Positions 1-10,900 of a DNA stretch of 64,000 nucleotides are shown one piece after another (the first letter of the stretch is position 1; each line of letters begins with the position of its first letter). The notes beneath the pieces are model-generated. The model worked only from the letters and a program-made list of their open reading frames with translations. It had not been told where the DNA came from and ran no database searches. Made by a program: the position numbers and the translations under genes. Location: the NCBI GenBank assembly GCA_037127255.1, contig JBANSL010000002.1, positions 96,936,519 to 97,000,518 of the forward strand. The letters run 5' to 3'. The DNA comes from Persicaria tinctoria. Taxonomy: Eukaryota; Streptophyta; Magnoliopsida; Caryophyllales; Polygonaceae.

Positions 1-117
1 GATGTTGAGAAAAGAGCACATGACAGTGGAAATAGGTTTTAATTCCGCCGTAGCTTTGTTCCTCCTCTCCGCATTCACAATCGTCCTCAAAGCATCATTC
101 AGTATCCTCCTCCCCAT
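1..117 (-). CDS. 40S ribosomal protein S15a, type II (uS8), first coding exon, partial
   Basis: The minus strand reads open from an ATG at 117-115 to the window edge, 39 codons. It begins MGRRILNDALRTIVNAE and continues with ELKPISTV, which I recognise as the start of the plant type II S15a (RPS15A-5-like) protein of the uS8 family. That protein is a small-subunit ribosomal protein that binds 18S rRNA; the type II plant form has been linked to mitochondrial ribosomes. The rest of the protein, about 90 residues, lies beyond base 1. A leader intron is visible upstream: acceptor CAG at 132-130 and donor GT at 356-355, so the coding exon starts at 129 and the leader exon ends at 357. I see no lesion in the visible part. 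Confidence 0.85.
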   Translation of the reverse strand, partial: MGRRILNDALRTIVNAERRNKATAELKPISTVMCSFLNI

Positions 118-449
118 TTCCCTCTTCTTCTGCGCAACGAAACAAAGACGTCCAATTCCGTAATTAACACAAATAGCACATCAAACTAGGAACAAGATCA
201 TAGCTCCCACTACCCCCAATCTCTAAACCTAAAATCCGGACAATAACCATATCCAATTCCGAAACCTAGCAAGCTATCTCGGAGAAACTAAATCGATTAC
301 AAGCCATCAAAGGGATATGCGATTAAATCAGAAGGTAATCAATGAAATCAGCTTACCAGCTCAAACAGCTAACCGTCGATGGAGGTTCGAAGGAGTGAAG
401 GAGACCAAGAAAGGCGACGGCGGGTCTGATGGGTTGAGATTTAACAAGG

Positions 450-457
450 TAGGGTTT
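450..457 (-). promoter_or_regulatory. telo-box in the S15a promoter or leader
   Basis: The plus strand reads TAGGGTTT, so the gene strand carries AAACCCTA. This telo-box is common just upstream of or at the transcription start of plant ribosomal-protein genes. It sits about 90 bases 5' of the leader donor site at 356, which fits the gene call. Confidence 0.55.
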
Positions 458-615
458 GAACATATGGTTTAAAAAAAAAAAAAACGGTTTGGACTGTTTG
501 AACCGGTCTCCCACCGATCCGAACCGGATCAAATGGTGTAGGTTTTTTTTTTAATTAAAAAAAGAACAAAGAACAATCTAGGATTCATTTGATGCATTGA
601 TAAAGTGTTCATCTC

Positions 616-1900
616 AATAATTTGAAACATAGGCTATGAGACCATGGGCTGGAATTTTCTAGAGAGAGGGACCTCTCTCTAGAATTTTGCCAATCAGATT
701 GGATGAACTCATCCTTCCTTTCGAAACTTTCTTTTGATTACCATTACTGCTGTTCAACTATCACCCCTAAAGTATCACCCCCAAAATACGATCTCAAAAT
801 CCCTAATTGATAACATTTCTTGGTCATTCTCCCAAATCCATCCTATACTTGGCCAAAATTCCCTAGAAAATCTCTTTCTACCCCCATCCTTTTCGCGTCA
901 CCCTCTCCAAATCAGTCTTGATTTGGCCAATTTGATCCTTCATACACAAATTGGCGAAGCTTTCTCCTCCTACCCGGCCGCCTTCCCTGTGTAATTTGGG
1001 GTTAGCTTCCCGTTTCTCCCTGGGTTGCTCTGTTTGGTTGTCTCGCCGGAGTTCGGTGTCCTTTCCCTTGGCCTCCTCCCTGCTTCCTCGGCCTGGTGTT
1101 TTGGCTCGTCGGTGGGTCGCCGTCACCGCGGTTCTTGGCGTACTGGTGTTGTCCGGCGTGTTGCAGCGGGCTATCAGTTAACCTTGGCGTGCAATGATGT
1201 TTTTCATCCTTGCACGCCACGTTCGTGTTTGTTAAAAAAAAATAAAAAATGTGTGGTTTAAATTCGTTTGTTTTTATATAAAAATAAATATATTTCCTTT
1301 TATATATTTATTTTTATATTTAAACTAGTTTTTTCCCCGCAATATTTAAATCCCGAAAGGGTTTGAGTAAATCAACCCGAAAGGGTATAACCAAATCCCG
1401 CAAGGGTTTTGACAATATTCTTGCAGGTGAAATCTTATTGGCGTTTTGTTCGAGCAGCTTGCGGCTCTGCTTCCGATGGTTCTAGGAGGTCTTCTGCTTG
1501 GTTGGGGGGTGTGGAGTCTGGAGTCGGGACTGGCTGGGGTCGTGGTGGTGCGCTCAGGAGCGACTCCATATTCAGGATTGAGTTTCCTTGGAGTTCGTCT
1601 GCACCACCCACAGGAGATAGAGTCCTGCTGTACCGCTGGCCCGCGGTACCACTTTCCGGTGGTGCTTGGCTTCGTTCTTCGGCGGCTTCCTCAGCTGTTT
1701 TGGAGTTGGTCTTCTTAGGACGTCTTGGTGTAGAGTTTTTGTTGCTTGTTTCATTTCGCTGATAGTCTGGTTTTCTATATTTTCAGGTTGTATGTTAGAC
1801 GGTTCGCCGTCTGCCGACTTTGTCGGCCTCTCGATGAGTCAGGTTTGTCTGACCTTCGAATTTTTACCTAATCAAAAAAAAAAATAAAAAATAAAAAAAA
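616..1900 (+). mobile_element. non-autonomous poly(A) retroposon, copy 1 (full length)
   Basis: A segment of about 1.28 kb ends in an A-rich tail (1874-1900) and is bracketed by a perfect 14-bp duplication, AAAGTGTTCATCTC, at 602-615 and 1901-1914. That is the signature of LINE-mediated retroposition. Two related copies lie at 33829-34084 and 34770-36141, both on the minus strand. There is no conserved reading frame: open frames here do not match those of the other full copy. Notable parts are an internal A-rich stretch near 1234-1249, a 22-bp repeat of CCCGNAAGGG units at 1352-1406, and a 3' stem-loop GCCGACTTTGTCGGC near 1812-1828. I do not recognise the family. A non-autonomous LINE derivative is the most likely origin. 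Confidence 0.75.
1352..1406 (+). repeat. 22-bp-period array of CCC-GNAA-GGG mini-hairpins (copy 1)
   Basis: Three units occur at 1352-1361 (CCCGAAAGGG), 1376-1385 (CCCGAAAGGG) and 1397-1406 (CCCGCAAGGG), with start-to-start spacing of 24 and 21 bases. Each can fold as a 3-bp stem closed by a GNRA tetraloop in RNA. The matching array in copy 3 lies at 35201-35275. Confidence 0.7.
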
Positions 1901-2103
1901 AAAGTGTTCATCTCTTTTACAAGATACGTACGAATGATACGTACGACGACCACGTCTCTCGCCTCTTTCAGTCGGATATTTATCCAGACGCTCGACTTGA
2001 TAGACATCTCTGTATTCCCAAATATAAAGTGTAACTCCGGATTTATATATTTGATTGTGTATAAAAAAAATGTCACTAAATAGTCAAGTATCTAATAACA
2101 GAT

Positions 2104-2396
2104 AACAACGACAACAACAACAACAACTCAGTCTATCCCGCGGTGAGGCAGGGTCTGGGGGTCAGAATGTACGCACTCTTTCCCCGAGCTGGTCCAGAGA
2201 GTGCTTCCGATAGACCCAAAACAGAAAGCCACAAAATTCACAGGGACAGGAGAGCCAAAGGAAGCAGAAAATAAGGCCGGCACTAAGCCTAAACCCTAGG
2301 ACTCAGATCCCAGACTCAAGCTACTAAACTATAAAACATACTACTAAACATCAGGAACCCGAATGTGCCTTCTCCAGTGGTCTCTATCCAAACTCA
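2104..2396 (-). mobile_element. Au-like SINE with (TTG)n tail
   Basis: Read on the minus strand, the element ends in a (TTG)n tail (plus-strand AAC repeats at 2104-2128). Just inside the tail it has a block like the 3' body of plant Au/TS-type SINEs: a GGGTCTATCGGAAG start near 2220, GTGCGTACATTCTGACC, then CAGACC. A perfect 15-bp duplication, TATCTAATAACAGAT, flanks it at 2089-2103 and 2397-2411, which fixes a length of 293 bp. Pol III A and B boxes at the 5' end are not convincing by eye, so the tRNA-derived head is inferred. Confidence 0.75.
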
Positions 2397-2951
2397 TATC
2401 TAATAACAGATCAATTGGGTAAATCAATCTTAGAAATTATATGTCATCTTTGAAAAACAGCATGTTAAAATAATTAAAAGTGATAAAAATTAAGTCCTCA
2501 TCAACATTTGGTGAACAATTAACCAAGGGTTACAGAAGAACTTACATCTCTTATTTCTTGTTTCATTGCAGAAGATCCTCAACTCGGACAGTACTCCTCC
2601 AAAAAATCTACAGTTCAAATCTGATCAAGAGTTGCGAATTAAGACACCAAAGAACAAAGATTGAAGTACTGAATCATTGTTTAAAATCAAATTTTTGCAG
2701 ATTACACATACATTGGTAGAAGTACAATATAGGATTAACAATGAGATGAGTTAGAAGCAATTAATGGTTAATTCCCTGAATTTGAAATTGAAGATGGTTT
2801 GCTGAGCTTCTTTTCCCCTCTCCTGTGAATCCAATACAACAAAGACAATGATAGTTAACATGAACACAAATTGTCACATTTTTTCGGCTTCGAAAGCAAT
2901 GCCTACCCGGATTTCGGCTTTTGATATAATCTAGTAGCCTAACACATTCTC

Positions 2952-5002
2952 TCATATATCATCCTGATCTTGATGCTGATCTTCGCCGTCTTCAAAGGTC
3001 TCATTCAACAACTCCTCCCAGAACTCGTGATCGATCTCCTTACCTGCGTCTATTTGCTCGTCTTCCGGGCCCATCCATCCTGTATCTGATCTCCCAAACC
3101 CTTGCATCTCCATTGCAAGGGCTTCAAGATCAGACAAAGGCTCAGCCATTACACACATTGATGATTGTGGAGCACATGTTATTGACCCACCAGACTTTGA
3201 CACCGACGGAAAAATTCCTTGGTCAATGGGTCTTCTCCTCTTCTTATCAAGTGCTTCCTCAAGCTCCTTCCTCTCCCTTTGCTGGGCCAACTGCTGCAAG
3301 AAACCCGGGTTCTTCATCGCCCTCGATAGGAACCTCATAGTGTGCTGTTGCTTCCTCTCCGCAATCTCGATCCTTTGCTCCATTGCTTGTAGGTAAGCCC
3401 TTGTGGTCTGCTGCTGCTGCCTCAGCTTCACGAGCTCCGCCATCAGCACTTGCTTGTCGCGCTTCAGGCGCTCCACTTCCCCCTCTACTCCAAATAGACC
3501 CACTTCGACACACGAGTCGAATGCTGAGGATGCTGCTGCTGCTGATGCTGATGATGCAGTTGAAGGTGCTCTCCTTCTCTTGATGTTCTTGAGATTGTGT
3601 TTTTGGCCTTTAAGGAAGCCCTCATTTGCAAACTCCCACTTGTCTGGGTCAATTTTCCTGAATCCCTACACATGTGAAATCAATTTAAGTTTTTGATTGT
3701 TTGAAGTGGCTGTTTTTTGGGGGAAACAAACAGTACTTGCAACTAAAACCCTACCTAGAAAGTACCAAATTGGGATCCTATAGTATACCATCCCAGGAGG
3801 GAAATGAACAGCAATACAGCATATATAAAGACAACTAGAAAGGACTAGAGAGTGACAGTTTTGGACTAATTAATCACCATCAAAGATACCCACATTGCTG
3901 ATTTGCTGAATGAAACACAATACAAACAAAAGGGTAAACGTCACAAAACCAACCGTTATTTGAAATTTTGTTTATAACCCAACCCCAAAGTCAATTTTTC
4001 AATAGGTCACAATTTCGACTCCTGTCTGACTATAATGAGCCTGAGGGACTAATCATAAATAAATAAAACAAAATTTTAAAGGGTTTTAAAATTTCTAACT
4101 ATTCCCGCACCTGCTAATCAATCTGAACAGCATGTACGGATCCCCTCTATCCCAATTTTCATTCCTAATGGAATATCCTTCACTATTTTACCAAAAATGG
4201 AATGAACTGATCTTCTTTTATTCTTAGGTTGAAAAGAGATGTCTTCAACAATCGGAGAAGCACTTTGATAAACAGATTTGATCTTGACAGATTTTATTAA
4301 GGTATTAGTCTTTGTTCGGAGTATTTTGAACATTTCATGTTTTTTCTTAACATTTACTTGAATGATATTGATAAAATGGGTTTGGTGGTTAAAATGCCAA
4401 ACAAAAAAAAAATTGTAAAGGGGGATTAAATGAAAATTTTAAAATAAATGTGGTTGTTTTGAGTAATTTCCCCAAAGGTTCAAACGTATTTGGGAAATTG
4501 CACTCTGGGCCTGTTCAACTACATATTTTCAAATGTGTCAAACAAAGAGTGTTTTTAAGTGTTCATTAAGCACTAATTGAGATTTTTTGGTCTTAATTTG
4601 CAAATACTTTATGAAAGGAGTCCCCATTAGAATTTAGTGAAATTCATAAATACAGTAGAAAAAGCGTTGGGATCAAATGATCAGTGAAGAACTTACATAT
4701 GTGTTGAGTTGCCTGACAAAGCTGGAGAAATTACTGTGCTTGAAGTACTTTGGGAGCAATTCAATGGCGAAAGCATCTGGATTCCAAACAACGAAGCTCT
4801 GCCCTCCTCTGTTCCAAGACAGTATCCGATCAATCGCCTGATCATCCACCATTTCGTAAGTCTTCGTCAGGAACGGAGGTGGGCCCACTTCGTGGAGGCC
4901 CTCGATCGGCCGGGGAGGCGGAAACGCCACCCCTTCCTCGCCGGAAAACGCAATTGAGCTCATCTCCGGGAGTTCCTCTTTGATTGGGTACAATGGATCC
5001 AT
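2952..5002 (-). CDS. HSFA: class A heat shock transcription factor (HsfA6b/A7-like)
   Basis: Two exons, 5002-4697 and 3665-2952, encode 339 residues. The single intron (GT at 4696-4695, AG at 3667-3666) falls after LNTY, the conserved intron site inside HSF DNA-binding domains. Domains: DNA-binding domain about 41-134 ([14 protein letters not shown] to KNIKRRR); HR-A/B coiled-coil trimerisation region about 160-228 with the long class A spacing; basic nuclear signal KKRRRP at 243-248; and an acidic-aromatic AHA-type activation motif, [11 protein letters not shown], near residue 316. The start MDP with IKEE, and [14 protein letters not shown], resemble HsfA6b and HsfA7 more than HsfA2. The protein would bind heat-shock elements in the nucleus and activate heat or stress genes. 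It ends DQDDI, with no clear leucine-rich export signal after the AHA motif. The subclass is less certain than the class. Confidence 0.9.
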
Positions 5003-5211
5003 CGAATTTTAGCGATTATGATGAATTGGGAATTGATTGATTACTTGATGAAATTGGGGGAAAACAGAGTAATTGACTGTGTGAGATGTTTCAATCATGG
5101 AAAAGGTTTTGACTTTTACTCTTTGAGGGGACCAATTGAAGCTCTGATTTCACTTCAGGTGTTGTTTGGAACTCCTGGAAATCTGAATCTGTGGAGTGTC
5201 AGTTTCCATGG

Positions 5212-5221
5212 CTTTATATAG
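5212..5221 (-). promoter_or_regulatory. TATA box of the HSF gene
   Basis: The minus strand reads CTATATAAAG, about 210 bases upstream of the ATG at 5002. It is a good TATA match with heat-shock elements directly upstream, so it is the likely core promoter. The start site was not determined. Confidence 0.6.
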
Positions 5222-5283
5222 AGTTTGCAGAGGGGAAATATCTGGATGATATTTGCTACCCAAGCTTCTGGAGTTCTAGTATG

Positions 5284-5301
5284 GAAGGTTCTAGATATTT
5301 C
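5284..5301 (-). promoter_or_regulatory. four-unit heat-shock element
   Basis: The sequence reads GAA-gg-TTC-ta-GAt-at-TTC: four alternating 5-bp HSE units with one mismatch, about 65 bases upstream of the TATA box. HSEs are the known binding sites of HSF trimers, so heat induction or autoregulation of this HSF gene is a direct inference. Confidence 0.6.
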
Positions 5302-5470
5302 TTAAATTTTTTATTTCCTTGAGTGATTTGTTAATACAATTAAAAATTAGAGGTGGGGTAATCTTGAAAATATTTTATTAAGGTTTGGGTTGCTACTTTT
5401 AGCAAGGTTCTTGGGAGTGGAAGAAGAAGACAAGCTTCCATTGCTTATTTTGGAACAAAGGGGGGCTTTG

Positions 5471-5483
5471 GAAAGTTCTGGAG
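5471..5483 (-). promoter_or_regulatory. second heat-shock element
   Basis: The sequence reads GAA-ag-TTC-tg-GAg, three units with only the last base off consensus. It lies about 250 bases upstream of the TATA box and supports the stronger site at 5284. Confidence 0.5.
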
Positions 5484-5935
5484 TTTTATTTGATAGAGGT
5501 GGAAGGTTGAAGGTGATTGACTGATCACTGTGATCAGGTTGTGGGAGTAAAGGTTATTTGGATTTAAATGCATTTTAATTTATACTCCGTAATTTATAAA
5601 TATTTTTATACTAGTATTTTTACTATTTTATAGGGAGTAAATAGTACTAATATATTTGAAATAAAATAAATTTAAGTATTGTTCAAATATTAATGGATTA
5701 TAGTTAAAATACATTGAATTCCACAAACAAACCCAAAATGCTCGGGGGTAAAAAATTCAAGGGAATTAGGGTGTGTTTTGACTAATTATTTTATCTTTGA
5801 TTTATGTAAGTGTTTGATTATAAAATTAAAAATTTTGTTATAAATTAAGATAAAATAACAATATTATCAAGTATTCATTTCTAGTATATTGAATAATATA
5901 ATTGCATGTTTTTTGGAATGCACCGCACCCATAGC

Positions 5936-7264
5936 CAGAGCTGGCAATTTGGGTCATCCGGTCGGGTTCGGGTCGATCGTATTCGGGTCGGGTCACTGAT
6001 GAGTCGGGTCAACTCGGTCAAAAGTTATGTGTCAGGCTTGGTCGGGTCGGATTCGGTCAAAATGAAATTCAGATTGGTCGGGTTTCGGTCAGAATCGGGT
6101 CGGATCCATATTCGGGTTTTTGGTTAGAATCGAGTCGGTCTCGTTCGGGTTTCGGGTCGGTACTCGGGGCGGTCCTCGATATATCGGCCGATATGTCGGA
6201 AATATTTAGAATCCGTTACCAATTTACCATATAGCCATATATCATATAGGTATATCGGATCAAAATTTAAACGTATATCAATTTGAATGTAAACTTTTTA
6301 TTTTATCAAGTTTATGGGTAATTTTACAATTTAAATATTAATTTTTCATGTTTATTTTTAAAATTTGAAGTATAAATATAATACGACTCCGATAAGCGAT
6401 ATTTAGAAGTTAGAACCTTGCTTTTGGGTAATCAATTTTATTAAATTAAATATGTAATTCATGTTATTTATGGATTTCAAAAAGCATTTTAGTAAAATTA
6501 AATATGATTCAATAAATAATCTACTCATTGGCTCGTAAACTCAATGTTGTTAAACTCTCGATTCGATCCTACGATCTAAAAATGGAAAAAATGATCCCGG
6601 TCCTTTATTGCGATTATAACGATCCTATAAAATGTCTATTATAAGAAATTTCTAATATTTACCCTTTATATTTAAGAAATTTATAATATATTTAGTTAAT
6701 CTATATTATATTTAGTTTGTTTTTAAAATTTTACATCTTTATGGGTATTTGTTATGATTTAACATAATATTTATCTAATATTAAACATAGTAACTTCATT
6801 TAAAAGAAAATTCATCCATAAGGTGAGATTTTACGATCCTACGATTCGATTATACGATTCGATCCTTACACCTTTTTACCGATCCAATTTAGAATCCCAA
6901 TTTTAATAACATTGGTAAGCTCATTCTATTTATCATTAATTTCATTGAAATTTGGCAATATATTGTTATCAAAATCATACTTGATTCCCTAGTTGATCGG
7001 GTCAGTTGGGAGTCGGGTCGGGTTGGGACTCGGGTCAGTTGGGAGTCGGGTCGGGTTGGGCATCGAGTCAGGTTGGAATTCGGGTCGGGTCTAATTTGAG
7101 TCGTATCCGGGTTGAGTCGGGTTTGTCTGTATTCGGGTCACTTCGGGTTTCGGGTCAAAGTCGGTTTCGGGTTATGCTTAACGCTAAATTTTCGGGTTCG
7201 GTCGGGTTTCAGTTCGGATCAGACAGTCGGGTTTCTCGGGCCGGATCAGATTTTACCAGCTCTA
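5936..7264 (+). mobile_element. hAT-type non-autonomous element with GGGTC-rich ends
   Basis: The ends are CAGAGCTGGCAATTT and TTTTACCAGCTCTA, near-inverted repeats. They are flanked by an imperfect 8-bp duplication, CCCATAGC at 5928-5935 and CTCCTAGC at 7265-7272, as expected for hAT transposition. About 200-250 bases inside each end are filled with short repeats of CGGGTCGGGTT type, all in the same direction; the middle is AT-rich. No transposase frame is present: the Gly/Ser/Arg-rich frames at 5906-6127 and 7006-7278 just translate the repeats. The same terminal sequence is found in inverted orientation in the element at 57678-58547. Confidence 0.65.
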
Positions 7265-7901
7265 CTCCTAGCAAATGATTTTCGTGTAAAAGGGGAAAAA
7301 TGGTGAAGTATTTAAGCAATTTGATTGGTAAAAAATTACAGTAGATGGAGACCACATATGAAAATGACTTGTGAGATTGGAACTTGGAAGTGTATAGTTC
7401 TACAGGGTCCATTGAGGGAATCTAGCTTACTATACTAGGTTTCTGAATAATGTTAAGATCGACATACCTAAGAGCAGCTGCATCGGAGACACCCATTTTG
7501 GGTGTCTTAATAATTAAAAAAAATAATCATTTTGAGTGTTTAATCTCAGAATTTAGTTTTCAACAGTAGAAACTTTGACTAAGAGCATCTTTAACCATGA
7601 TACTTATATTGAGTATCATAACTTGTTTTTTTTTATCATTTTTCTCTCATCCACCTTATTTTAATATTTGGTACTCCACAACCATAATACTTGACATGAG
7701 TATCTTATTTCACCTTTTGCATCAAAAATATTTTTTGCAATTTTTTTTTATAAGTAAAAATCAAATGGGACCTACTATTAATCTTTGATTAGCTAATATT
7801 CTATGATATTGTGTCACATTGAGTATTATATGTATGATACTTGATCTCACTTTTTCTTTTGGATTCTTTCAAAACTATGACTTTTTCTTACATTTTTTTC
7901 T

Positions 7902-10900
7902 TTAATTGTTATTTTTTTTGGTAAGAAAACCCAGAGAACAATTCTCCAACGGATACAACGACCATGGACTACATACAAACAAGTCGGGGGGTAGTCCTCC
8001 CCCTACAATCCTCAAAAAGGGTACCCGAGATAATCTCCGGGGCCATATCGATCCTGTGAAGCCCCAACGGATAGGCTTGGGCGAGCTTGGCAAGGGAGTC
8101 GGCGATACTGTTCGCTTCCCTAAAGACATGATTGAGTTGAATCTCCCAACTCTTCTTGAGAAAGTCTTGGCAGCGCCCTACCAGGCTAGACATCGGATGG
8201 CTAGCTATCCTCCACCTCGTTCTTGACCAAATTCAGGGCTGTGATGGAGTCCGTCTCAACCAAAACTCGTTGATGGCCGAGCTCCCATGCCACCTTCAAC
8301 CCACTCGCAATACTCCACAGCTCCGCCACCAACACTGGGCAGCAACCAATCTTGTGTGCAAAGCCGCCCAACCAATCTCCATTCGCGTCCCGGATAGCTC
8401 CACCACCCGGACCTTCGCCATTGTTCCTCACCGAGCCGTCCCCGTTGACCTTAATCCAACCCAGCGCAGGCTTCTTCCAACCAATGTTTTTGATTACCTT
8501 CTCCTTCATCCCCTTGACTCCGCCGCGATTGCACCAAGCCTCCATGTATTCCCTAGAGTACTCCTCGACGAATCTTGCTTTGTCCGGGCGGCTGCTGAGA
8601 TGGATGAAGACACGATCATTTCTCCATCGCCACGCCCACCAGATGGCATTCGCAAACACGCTCATCCACTCCGTACCATCCTCCATTCTTTTGTTAGACA
8701 TGAGGTTGCTCCTCCACCACTCTGCAAAGGGCATAGTAAAAAATTCAGCCGTGTCTATATGACCATTCCAAGAATTCCACATGCTAGAAATGAATGGGCA
8801 ATCCCTGAACATATGAAGCATGGTCTTCGGGACATCAGTGCACGATGAGCATGAAGGATCATTAGCTAAATCTCTCCGATGCCTCTCCTCGTTTGTAAGG
8901 ATCACACCTCTAGTGACCATCCATAAGAACATCCTCACTCTTCCTGTCACCTGCAGTCTCCACACCTTGTTGAAAACTATACTGTCAACACAAGCAAAAG
9001 AATCGGCATTGGTTAAACAAATGTATGCCGATTTAATGGAGTAGTTTCCATCAGCTGTGTGACTCTAGAACAATCTGTCATGATTCTCTCCTTCCTCCAA
9101 AATAGCACAAGAAACAATCTTCATAAGAACTTCCATCGGCATAAGTTCGAAGATCTCGTTCCATTTCCAGCCTTCTCCATCAGTCCAGTACGAGTTCACC
9201 GATCTATCGGCGTCATCATCCGACACAACACCGGTTGACAACGACAACAGAGGTACCTCCAGCAACCATTGGTCCCTCCAAAACCTAACTGATTTGTCGT
9301 CCCCAACGAGCCATCTAGCACCTTTTCTAACCACCATCTTTAAGCTCTTCTTCATGTTTGTCCAAATCGCCGAAGCCCCCAGCACACAAGTCTCAGACTC
9401 TCTCACATATTTCGCCTACAAAATCCTGCACCAAACATTATTGTTATCATTATTGTTTATAAATCTCCAGACGAGTTGCCCATTGATGGATAAGTTGAGC
9501 TCATTCATCGACTTGATGCCCAAACCCCCCATGACTCTTCGGTCTGCAGATCTCATTCCAGGCGACTAGGTGATTTTGCGGCCATTGTCATCATCTCCCC
9601 ATATGAAACTTCTGCACTTCTTGTCGATCAGGTCACAAGTAGCTTTCGGTAGAGCAACAGAGGCCATGGAGTAGACCAGGATTGAGCCTAACACCGCCTT
9701 GGTGAGAGTCACACGCCCGACCATACTAAGATGTTTCCTCTTCCAACCCGTCAGACGGTTATCAATTTTATCCACGAGAGGGGCGAAAGTTTCCCCACAA
9801 ATTCCGGAGTGCAACACAGGCATGCCAAGGTAGCTACCGAGGTTATCCGTCACCTCGAAACCACACTCCCGCTTAAGCTCCTCAATCTCCTCCTTAGACA
9901 CATTCGGAGAGACAAATAGCTTCGACTTGCTATTATTAATTCGTTGGCCGGAGGCCCTGCAGAACACCTCCAAAATCCCATTGATAATTTTCAGTTGTTG
10001 CATAGAAGCTTCAGCCGTTAGGACAATGTCGTCTGCAAATAAAACATGAGAGATCGAAGGACCCTTCCTAGTCATCTTTACCGGCCTCCAAACCCTACTC
10101 GTCACTGCTTTGTCGATCATATGACTGAGCCTCTCCATACAAAGCACAAAAATATACGGGGAGACCGGATCTCCCTGCCTAATACCTCTCGAGGGCTCAA
10201 ATTCTTGAGTAGTCTCGCCATTAACCAGAATACGTTTAGTCATCGTACTGATGCACTCGCTCAACCACCCAACCCACTCATCTAGGAACCCAGCATCCAC
10301 CAGGGTGTCACAAATAAAATCCCATCGCAGCCGGTCATAAGCTTTCTCCTGGTCGATTTTAAGGATCATCCATTCCCCTTTTCCTCTCTTCCTCCGCATT
10401 GAGTGAATTAACTCCTGCGCCACAATAATATTATCAGTCATCTATCTGCCTAGAACAATATTTCCCTGCATAGGACCAATGAGCTCTTGGAGTAGCGACC
10501 TGATCCGGTTGGCCAACACTTTCATGATAACCTTGTAGAGGACATTGCAGAGACTAATCGGGCGGTACTGAGAGACACTCTCCGACCTAGCAACCTTAGC
10601 CAACAAGACTATGAGCGTCTCATTACAAGATTGTGGAAGTCTAGAAGTCGTAAAGAAGTCCTTCACAAACTCAGTAACCGTATTTCTGACAGTAGCCCAA
10701 CATTTCTGAAAAAATCCAGCCTGTAACCCATCAATGCCCGGAGTTCTCTCCTCCTTCTTGATCATGTACAGGCTTTGGAAGAAATCCACCACCTTTTGTT
10801 CCATTAATTTGTTGTCCAAAATTTTCGTACCATCCTCCTCCCTAAGGACTTGGATTCTATTCCTTTTGCGGCGGATCATAGTTGACAGGTGAAAAAAGGA

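Noticed and set aside
951..1762. Several overlapping open frames in the first retroposon (for example 1409-1762)
   Set aside because: The other full copy does not conserve them in frame or sequence, and codon patterns differ; they look like chance frames in GC-rich DNA.
5906..7278. Gly/Ser/Arg-rich open frames resembling a structural protein
   Set aside because: They are translations of the CGGGTCGGGT repeats at the hAT ends and do not extend outside them.
8156..8848. A 230-codon plus-strand frame
   Set aside because: It is the antisense of the LINE RNase H region.
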